From assembly GCF_949287625.1 (NCBI RefSeq), contig NZ_CASEGO010000139.1, positions 1-10,307 on the forward strand: a stretch of DNA of 10,307 nt. Reading direction: 5' to 3'. The notes beneath the pieces are model-generated. The model was given only the letters and a program-made list of their open reading frames with translations. It did not search any database and was not told where the DNA came from. Both the position numbers and the translations under genes were made by a program. Shown here in pieces: positions 4,832-10,307 of the stretch (positions are counted from its first letter, which is position 1; the number at the start of each line of letters is the position of its first letter). Source of the DNA: an uncultured Brachyspira sp. GTDB taxonomy: Bacteria > Spirochaetota > Brachyspiria > Brachyspirales > Brachyspiraceae.

Positions 4832-7800
4832 TTATTCTTCTTTTTGATATACATGTTCACAGTAAGGAGCATTATAGCAGCCATCGCAGTTAGTTATACT
4901 TGGATTGTATTTAAGTTTTCCATTTAAAATATCTTCAAATATTTCATCAAAATAATTATTCAAATTATATTCGCTTTCTATATATCCGCATACTGAAAGC
5001 AAAAAATCTCTGTCATTATACACTTCATTTATTTCAGTGTTTTCATCTATAACATCTTTTTCTCTGTATATAGTAAATACTACTTCACAGTGTTCTATTT
5101 TTTCTGCTATATTCTTTTTTATATATTCGCTTAAAATTAATTTCAAATAAAGTATAGGCTGAAGATATGTAAGTATTGTATCTTTTATAATTTCTATATT
5201 TGTTTTTTCTTTTTTATCTTTTTTTTCTGTTCTAGGGCTTCCTTTATAATCAACAATTCTAACCCCGTTTATATTTTTATATTTATCATCTTTATAACTG
5301 AAATCTATTCTGTCTATTACACCTCTTATCTTTAATGTAAAATCTCCTTTTTTATATATTATATATTCTCTTTCATCGAATCCTATACGTCTTTCAAAAT
5401 CAAAAGGTATATAATGATAGCCTTCATTCATATCTTTAAACTTATTTGTTATTATCTCTTTTTTTATAAAGGCATGCATAACATTTAATGCTTCTTTTTT
5501 TATAATATTTTGATCTAATTTATACTCAATAAAATACCTCTCTTCCAAATCTTTTTTTGAATATGATTCTATCATTTTATTAATATGCTCTTCCACTACT
5601 TCATCAGCTATATTGCAGTATGTATTAAACTCTTCTTCTTTAAGCGAGCAGTCAAAAATAGATGATTTATCTTGTACATCTTTATAAAACTTTTGAAAAA
5701 ATTTATGATAGGTAATACCTTTATCAGCACGGTTAATACCCTGAACTTTTGCCTCAACAGAATCTTTCTGATATAAACTCGAATAAAAAAACTTGGCAGA
5801 ACATTCCATTATAGACTGAAGAGTTGTAACTGAAACTGGACTTTTAAAAATATTATAGAAAAATGTTTTTATCTCTTCGCTTTTATCATCAAAATTATTA
5901 TATCCGTTTTTATTTCTCTTATGATATACTTTATTCATAATATTTTTAACATCATCTATATAATATGCTGCTTCATGATTAAAAAATAAACTCATTAAAT
6001 TTTCTTTATTAGTATGAATATTATTTTCTTTTTGTATATATTCTTTTCTGTATATAAGTCCGTTTTCTTTTAAGTTATCAAATTTAAAATCATTATGATA
6101 CATTTCATTATATAAATCTTCAAGATAATAAAAAGGAACTTCCAAATTACCATTATCATCTTTTAATCTGAAAGAAAAATAAACATGACTGTCTTCATAG
6201 CAGTAAGATAATATATTCAAAAATAAAGCATAAGAAATATCAGACAAATAATGCTGAGTATTAAATGCATGCTTTTTCAAATCTTTATTGATACTTTCTC
6301 TTAATTTCTCTCCTATAAAAAATACATTTGGTCTTCTGTTTATAAAGTCATTATTCATACCCAATATAAATAAATGCTTAAATCTGAGTCCTCTAGCATC
6401 ATATAAATTACTAACTGTAAGAGAAATTTCTTTATCATCATTATCCATAAGAGATTTATCTCTTAATAATACATTCAAAGCAGTTTGAAAATCGAAATGA
6501 CTTATGCTCTCATTTTCTATTGTTTCTATCTCTTCAGTATATGATATAGTAAGCACTAAATCAATAAAGAGTGCCAATGCCTCATTATCTCTATTATAAT
6601 ATTCTTTTTCATATTCATCATCATAAGATATAGAACCAATTTTTAGAAATTTTAAAATATTTATATAAGCAAGTCCTATCTCTTTATAAGTTTTCTTTGA
6701 TACCAATACATTAAGCAAATCAATAAACTCTATTATAGTTTTTGAAGTGTTATTATTATTGAACTTTCTTGCTATTTTATCCTTAAAGTCATTAAAAGCC
6801 ATCTTTGAATATATTTCTACCGAATTATATTTATCATACCTATCATAAGAGTAAATCAAATCTCTTATATTATAAGGATTTAATCCCTCAAGATTTTTCA
6901 TATATGAAGAAGAGAGAACCTTTATTAAAGCGTCTATATTAAGCTCTCCATTATATTTATCAAGTATAGAAAATATAGAAGTAAGCACTGGTATTATAGG
7001 TACTTTCCAAACAAAATTAGCCCTTCTTTCATTAAACTTAATAGAACATTCTTTTAATCTTCTTGAAACTATATCACTGTATTTTTGAATATCCGAAAAT
7101 ATTATTCCTATATCATATAATGGGATACCGTTTTTTATTAATTTTATAATCTCATCTATTACCGTATCAGCTTCCTGTTTTGCTCCGAAACCAGATATGA
7201 ATTTGATTTTTTCTTTATATTTAGTTAAATTAGTTTTATCTATAAGAGATTTTGAAAAATCCGAATTAGTACTAATATCAAAATTATCAATTCCCTGATA
7301 AAATGATCTATAATCATAAAAATATTTTTTCATGTCATAAGGCAGTTCCACTTTAATATTTATATTATAATATTTTTTGAGGCTTTCTAAAAATATTAAA
7401 TGCAATGGCGGTATCTTTTCAAAACCGTAAATGATTATACTGTTATACTCATTCAAATAATCAAGTTCTCTGTTTTTTATAGCCTCTATGAAAAGCTCAA
7501 ATATATCAAACTCATCTAAGAGATCATTTTGTTTATTATATTCTTTATAATGCTTTATAATTGTATTTATCTCTTTAAGCTCTTTATAATTATTCAAATC
7601 AAAACCGTAAAATTTAGCCAAAGTAATTTCTTCTATAAGTTTATAGAATGTGTATGCAAGTTCGTATGTAATATTCTGTTTCGCTATTACAGAGTTTTTA
7701 TTATTATATTTATATTCATCTAATATGTTATGAATATTGATTATTGCAATTGATTCATCTATATATTGTTTTTGATTATCTATTCTGTAATTTATAAAAA

Positions 7801-7933
7801 AAGTCTCTTTATTGTCTTTATAATATTTATGCAGTATCTGATAATTACTGATATCCATTGTATAGTTTTTGAATTTATCTTTAAGATAATTATTTTTTGC
7901 TTTATAATTTGGAAATAAAATTAATTCTGGCAT
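4832..7933 (-). CDS. addB: AddB-type PD-(D/E)XK nuclease subunit with iron-staple cysteines
   Basis: The 1033-residue protein resembles AddB, which with AddA forms the helicase-nuclease that resects double-strand breaks for RecA. The C-terminal nuclease is complete: His743 (GITYHKFF), Asp874 (GVIDRID), Asp895 and Lys897 (VDYKGS), then Gln925 (LQPILYL). Four cysteines match the AddB 4Fe-4S staple: Cys711 (ECSAKFFY) before the nuclease and Cys1016, Cys1019, Cys1025 after it (C-x2-C-x5-C). Upstream are inactive-helicase-like motifs, including DIGIIFSD (274-281) and ARGLRFKHLFILGMN (513-527). No Walker A GxxGxGK[ST] occurs at the N-terminus, so ATPase activity of this subunit is unlikely. A GTG at 7945 would add four residues, but the promoter puts the transcript start only about 5 bases before it; the ATG at 7933, with AAGTGA 8 bases upstream, is preferred. 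No addA is adjacent. A related stand-alone RecB-like exonuclease is possible. Confidence 0.8.
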   Translation of the reverse strand: MPELILFPNYKAKNNYLKDKFKNYTMDISNYQILHKYYKDNKETFFINYRIDNQKQYIDESIAIINIHNILDEYKYNNKNSVIAKQNITYELAYTFYKLIEEITLAKFYGFDLNNYKELKEINTIIKHYKEYNKQNDLLDEFDIFELFIEAIKNRELDYLNEYNSIIIYGFEKIPPLHLIFLESLKKYYNINIKVELPYDMKKYFYDYRSFYQGIDNFDISTNSDFSKSLIDKTNLTKYKEKIKFISGFGAKQEADTVIDEIIKLIKNGIPLYDIGIIFSDIQKYSDIVSRRLKECSIKFNERRANFVWKVPIIPVLTSIFSILDKYNGELNIDALIKVLSSSYMKNLEGLNPYNIRDLIYSYDRYDKYNSVEIYSKMAFNDFKDKIARKFNNNNTSKTIIEFIDLLNVLVSKKTYKEIGLAYINILKFLKIGSISYDDEYEKEYYNRDNEALALFIDLVLTISYTEEIETIENESISHFDFQTALNVLLRDKSLMDNDDKEISLTVSNLYDARGLRFKHLFILGMNNDFINRRPNVFFIGEKLRESINKDLKKHAFNTQHYLSDISYALFLNILSYCYEDSHVYFSFRLKDDNGNLEVPFYYLEDLYNEMYHNDFKFDNLKENGLIYRKEYIQKENNIHTNKENLMSLFFNHEAAYYIDDVKNIMNKVYHKRNKNGYNNFDDKSEEIKTFFYNIFKSPVSVTTLQSIMECSAKFFYSSLYQKDSVEAKVQGINRADKGITYHKFFQKFYKDVQDKSSIFDCSLKEEEFNTYCNIADEVVEEHINKMIESYSKKDLEERYFIEYKLDQNIIKKEALNVMHAFIKKEIITNKFKDMNEGYHYIPFDFERRIGFDEREYIIYKKGDFTLKIRGVIDRIDFSYKDDKYKNINGVRIVDYKGSPRTEKKDKKEKTNIEIIKDTILTYLQPILYLKLILSEYIKKNIAEKIEHCEVVFTIYREKDVIDENTEINEVYNDRDFLLSVCGYIESEYNLNNYFDEIFEDILNGKLKYNPSITNCDGCYNAPYCEHVYQKEE

Positions 7934-7956
7934 AACAAAAATCACTTTTTTATTCT

Positions 7957-7985
7957 ATTATACTGAAAATTTTTGAGTTTGTCAA
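7957..7985 (-). promoter_or_regulatory. Promoter of the AddB-like gene, a repeat-element half: TTGACA-N17-TATAAT
   Basis: On the minus strand TTGACA (7985-7980) and TATAAT (7962-7957) are both perfect consensus boxes with 17 bases between them. The start would be near 7950, giving a very short leader of about 17 bases to the ATG at 7933. The spacer AACTCAAAAATTTTCAG differs by only one base from that of copy E and two from copy D, and the upstream sequence GTTGAATAAAAAATTGACA matches the outer arm of copies A and D. The promoter and the interspersed element are therefore the same sequence family. Confidence 0.85.
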
Positions 7986-8060
7986 TTTTTTATTCAACTC
8001 CTTCCATACTTTATACAGCTCAAAAGAAGCAGTCTTTTATAAGATTTATCTGTTTCATAT
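7986..8060. repeat. Short gap with repeat remnants upstream of the AddB-like gene
   Basis: The outer arm of the repeat half (to about 7998) is followed by CTCCTTCC and an AT-rich stretch. GCAGTCTTTT at about 8030-8039 is the reverse complement of AAAAGACTGC at 4541-4550 in the right repeat block. This suggests that the sequence around this promoter comes from the same composite repeat family. No gene is present. Confidence 0.45.
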
Positions 8061-8094
8061 AAAAAAGGCATAGACTAAATAAGTCCATGCCTTT
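8061..8094 (-). terminator. Rho-independent terminator of the transporter operon
   Basis: On the minus strand AAAGGCATGGACT (8094-8082) pairs with AGTCTATGCCTTT (8076-8064), 13 bp with one G-U pair and a 5-base loop, and runs into a stretch of six T (8066-8061). On the plus strand the same position is an A-C mismatch, so the hairpin is built for the minus strand. It lies 20 bases after the stop of the small-subunit gene. Confidence 0.9.
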
Positions 8095-8113
8095 ATCAAA
8101 TTTTTTTTGTATA

Positions 8114-8209
8114 TTACATTTTTCTTAAAGCTATACTAAGAAAGAAGGCAAAACCTCCCCATATGGCTAGCAAACTAAGTCCCATAAATATAGCAGAATC
8201 TATTCCCAT
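8114..8209 (-). CDS. metS: MetS-type NSS transporter small subunit (31 residues)
   Basis: This is a very short gene that length filters would miss. The product is a single membrane segment: a short MGIDSAIFMG start, a hydrophobic stretch LSLLAIWGGFAFFLSIAL (11-28) and the basic end RKM. The IWGG motif and the size are those of the small subunits that accompany NSS transporters of the MetP type; in Corynebacterium glutamicum MetP needs MetS for methionine/alanine uptake. The start has a perfect Shine-Dalgarno AAAGGAGAT (8224-8216), 6 bases before the ATG. The gene lies 23 bases after the NSS transporter stop, on the same strand, and just before a strong terminator, so the two are surely one transcript. 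The symbol rests on family resemblance; the substrate is not shown. Confidence 0.8.
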   Translation of the reverse strand: MGIDSAIFMGLSLLAIWGGFAFFLSIALRKM

Positions 8210-8232
8210 AATTTTATCTCCTTTATTTAATT

Positions 8233-9738
8233 TTATTTAGATTGATGAGTTACATTAGGCTGTCTGTCTTTAAACTTAGCAAATAATATACCCACTATAA
8301 ATGCTATAACAGGCATAGACCAACCCAAAGCAACTAAAGCCCAAGTAGGATAACCGCCATAAGGAGTTTTGAAATCATTAATTAATTTTAATGAAAGCAT
8401 TACAGCTAAGAATATAGGAGTTAAGAATTTCAAGCAGAAATCCCACCAAACGCCAACTTTAAACTCACTTACAGTGTTGATAGTTTCTTTAAATGAACCA
8501 AGTTTATATACCCAAGCAACTAATATAATCTCTATAAGTCCGCTTACTACAATATTATAATTGTTTACAAAAGCGTCCACTATATCAAGTATAGAAAGTC
8601 CGCTTCCAGTAGCATATACCATAGATATAGCACCTTGTATTACTATAATAATAATACTTACTTTTTTTCTGTTGAAATGGAATTTATCTATAAATGAAGA
8701 TATTACTACTTCAGCAAGAGAAATAGCAGAAGTAAGACCAGCAAATGCAAGAACTAAAAAGAATACTAAACCAAATATTCCGTTTAAGCCCGGAAGAGAG
8801 TTAATAGCTTCTGGAAATACCATAAATGCCAAACCTATACCGCCGCTTCCAGCTACATCAGCAACGGCTTTTCCTTGAGAATGAGCCATATAACCTATTA
8901 TACTAAATACTGTAATACCAGCAAATAAACTAAAGCTAGTATCAGCAAAACCTGTCATAAATGCATTGTTTGCTATATCAGAATCATCAGGTAAATAACT
9001 AGAATAAGTAATCATGATACCGAAAGCAACAGACATACTATAAAATACTTGTCCGTAAGCATCTATCCAAATTTTAGGATTAGTAAGTTTAGAGAAATCA
9101 GGTTTGAACATATAATCAAGACCTGCCAAAGCACCAGGTAAAGTTACACCTCTAATAAGAATAATTACTACTAAAACAGCTAATAAAGGCATAAATATTT
9201 TATTAGCTTTTTCTATACCGTCTTTAACACCGCCAATAACAGAAATAAGTATTATAACCCAAACAATAATTAAAGGTATTGCAACACCAATATTAAAATT
9301 ACTTAATGAAAAACCGCTCTGAAGTTTTAAATATTCATTTGTGAAAAATCCAGCTGTATCAGTTCCCCATTTTAATCCCTGAATAGAAAAAAGTCCATAT
9401 GATAATGACCAAGCAATAATAACAGAATAATAAACAACTATTGCAAAACATGTAAATACCTGAAGCCAGCCTAACCATTCCCAAGACGGATTAAGTGCCT
9501 TCAAAGCACCAGGAGCACTTTTATGAGTTTTGTGTCCTATAGAAAACTCTAATATCATTATAGGTATACCAGCTGTAAGCATAGCTATAAGAAAAACTAT
9601 CATAAAAGCTCCGCCGCCATTAGATGCAACCATATACGGGAAACGCCATATATTACCCAAACCAACGGCAGAACCTATTGCAGCAAGTATAAAACCTGCT
9701 CTTGTTCCCCATTGTCCTCTGTGATGATGATGACTCAT
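8233..9738 (-). CDS. NSS-family sodium-dependent amino-acid transporter (MetP-like)
   Basis: The 501-residue protein belongs to the neurotransmitter:sodium symporter family (LeuT fold), moving a neutral amino acid inward with Na+. Membrane segment 1 has the hallmark GQWGTRAGFILAAIGSAVGL (8-27) and NIWRFPY (29-35). Segment 6, with the unwound substrate site, is around VFYSMSVAFGIMITYSSYL (231-249). Segment 8 carries the sodium-site stretch FAGLTSAISLAEV (332-344). Twelve segments are predicted. An ATG at 9765 would add nine residues, but these codons contain the Shine-Dalgarno AAAGGAG (9754-9748) that serves the ATG at 9738, 9 bases away, so 9738 is the start. The N-terminus contains four consecutive histidines (3-6). 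The MetS-type gene downstream argues for methionine or a similar neutral substrate. Confidence 0.92.
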   Translation of the reverse strand: MSHHHHRGQWGTRAGFILAAIGSAVGLGNIWRFPYMVASNGGGAFMIVFLIAMLTAGIPIMILEFSIGHKTHKSAPGALKALNPSWEWLGWLQVFTCFAIVVYYSVIIAWSLSYGLFSIQGLKWGTDTAGFFTNEYLKLQSGFSLSNFNIGVAIPLIIVWVIILISVIGGVKDGIEKANKIFMPLLAVLVVIILIRGVTLPGALAGLDYMFKPDFSKLTNPKIWIDAYGQVFYSMSVAFGIMITYSSYLPDDSDIANNAFMTGFADTSFSLFAGITVFSIIGYMAHSQGKAVADVAGSGGIGLAFMVFPEAINSLPGLNGIFGLVFFLVLAFAGLTSAISLAEVVISSFIDKFHFNRKKVSIIIIVIQGAISMVYATGSGLSILDIVDAFVNNYNIVVSGLIEIILVAWVYKLGSFKETINTVSEFKVGVWWDFCLKFLTPIFLAVMLSLKLINDFKTPYGGYPTWALVALGWSMPVIAFIVGILFAKFKDRQPNVTHQSK

Positions 9739-9784
9739 CTTTTTTCTCTCCTTTATTTTTTTCATTTATATATACTAAATTTAT

Positions 9785-9813
9785 ATAATATATGAAAACA
9801 CTTTAAATATCAA
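9785..9813 (-). promoter_or_regulatory. Promoter of the NSS transporter operon: TTGATA-N17-TATTAT
   Basis: On the minus strand TTGATA (9813-9808) is followed after 17 bases by TATTAT (9790-9785). The start would be near 9778, leaving a leader of about 40 bases before the ATG at 9738, too short for a riboswitch. Its spacer is unrelated to the repeat-derived promoters elsewhere in the window. Confidence 0.6.
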
Positions 9814-10135
9814 TACTTTGTATAGAATTTTTTTATTTTGTTTTTCACATAAAGATAGACAATATAAATATATCTTTGTTTTTATACGGCACAATATTGT
9901 TCTTTGTATTTCTTGCTTAAAAAATTATCATTTGTAGGCTTGTTATGGTGTGCGGTAATTAGATTGTAAATAATAGCTGTATTATATTCTTTTTAGGCAC
10001 TGCTTATAAATTTATTAAAAAGATATATCTATAAAATTTATAATTAAAAATAATTTATGAAATAAAATCAAAAAAATCTATTTTCTTGGCTTATTTTTCA
10101 TAAAAAATTTGTTTAACTAATGTTTATATATTTTA
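9814..10135. other. AT-rich gap between divergent genes
   Basis: These ~320 bases contain no open frame of note and none of the repeat modules seen elsewhere in the window. The only structures seen are a 7-bp inverted repeat (AAAGATA 9851-9857 with TATCTTT 9871-9877) and a small CAATATTG palindrome near 9892-9899. A mildly GC-richer patch at about 9935-9960 has no recognised role. Confidence 0.5.
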
Positions 10136-10163
10136 TTTACTTATAAAAAATCTGGAGTATAAT
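10136..10163 (+). promoter_or_regulatory. Possible promoter of the right-edge gene: TTTACT-N16-TATAAT
   Basis: A perfect TATAAT (10158-10163) lies 16 bases after TTTACT (10136-10141). The start would fall near 10170, on the ATG itself, so this promoter would give a leaderless message or point to use of the ATG at 10186. The -35 box is poor and the TGGAG before the ATG suggests instead a start further upstream. Confidence 0.25.
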
Positions 10164-10167
10164 CTAA

Positions 10168-10307
10168 ATGCGTAACATAAACAGAATGAACGATTATTTT
10201 GTACGCTGTCTTTTAGGCTCTGTAGGAAATGAGGACATATTAGAGAACATAGTAAATGCTGTACTTGAAGACTTAGGTTTTGAAACTGTGCATAATTTAA
10301 AAATAAT
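10168..10307 (+). CDS. Rpn-family (PD-(D/E)XK) putative recombination-promoting nuclease, 5' part only
   Basis: The frame is open from the ATG to the window edge, giving 46 residues plus a partial codon. The segment MNDYFVRCLLGSVGNEDIL (7-25), followed by ENIVNAVLEDLGF (26-38), is characteristic of the N-terminus of the Rpn/YhgA-like family, also annotated as 'PD-(D/E)XK nuclease family transposase'. These proteins are associated with RecA-independent recombination. The catalytic residues lie beyond the edge, so activity cannot be judged. TGGAG ends 10 bases before the ATG. An alternative start is the ATG at 10186 (residue 7), where many family members begin. Confidence 0.75.
   Translation, partial: MRNINRMNDYFVRCLLGSVGNEDILENIVNAVLEDLGFETVHNLKI

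Noticed and set aside
8369..8878. Plus-strand open frames opposite the NSS transporter
   Set aside because: The minus-strand gene carries all NSS hallmarks across this region; the plus-strand frames have no start signals and no recognisable motifs.
9851..9883. Hairpin AAAGATA/TATCTTT followed by T residues, as a terminator
   Set aside because: The stem is only 7 bp with one G-C pair and a 13-base loop, and no plus-strand gene ends before it.

Overview
The window is strongly AT-rich DNA with ATA/AAA-rich coding sequence and short GC-rich islands that occur only between genes. This base composition, together with the first residues of the nuclease at the right edge, suggests the spirochaete genus Brachyspira. 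The assignment is an inference from composition and recognised protein families, not from a database match. No rRNA, tRNA, CRISPR array or insertion sequence is visible.

Layout. Positions 1-570 are a gene-free block of interspersed repeat fragments. On the minus strand, 696-1802 encodes an RsuA/RluB-type rRNA pseudouridine synthase with a long charged tail. It is divergent from a plus-strand group of three genes: a VUT-family (YhhQ-like) membrane transporter (1953-2579), fabH (2644-3618) and a C_GCAxxG_C_C putative redox protein (3663-4085). That group ends at a strong hairpin terminator (4104-4142). A second repeat block fills 4143-4831. On the minus strand, 4832-7933 encodes a 1033-residue AddB-type nuclease subunit with a PD-(D/E)XK nuclease and a four-cysteine 'iron staple'. 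Next come a minus-strand terminator (8061-8094), a 31-residue gene for a MetS-type transporter small subunit (8114-8209) and its partner, an NSS sodium-dependent transporter (8233-9738). An AT-rich gap follows, and at the right edge the 5' end of an Rpn/PD-(D/E)XK putative nuclease gene runs off the window.

How parts work together. The NSS transporter and small subunit form a two-gene unit with its own promoter and terminator, and probably take up methionine or another neutral amino acid. The pseudouridine synthase and the VUT gene appear to start from divergent promoters with overlapping -35 boxes. FabH starts fatty-acid synthesis. The AddB-like protein would act in double-strand-break repair with an AddA partner that is not in this window.

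Most unusual signal. The two gene-free blocks contain a short recurring element whose best copy (4392-4443) is exactly symmetrical: TTGACA, 17 nt, TATATA, 17 nt, TGTCAA. It therefore reads as two convergent sigma70-type promoters sharing one self-complementary -10 box. Half-copies recur at 532-560, 4158-4186 and 164-192. The promoter of the AddB-like gene (7957-7985) is itself a close relative of one half, and the pseudouridine synthase promoter is a looser one. The element may be a portable promoter, and its inverted ends followed by a T-run may also give it terminator activity. The two blocks also share a 90-bp near-identical inverted repeat and several rearranged GC-rich modules.
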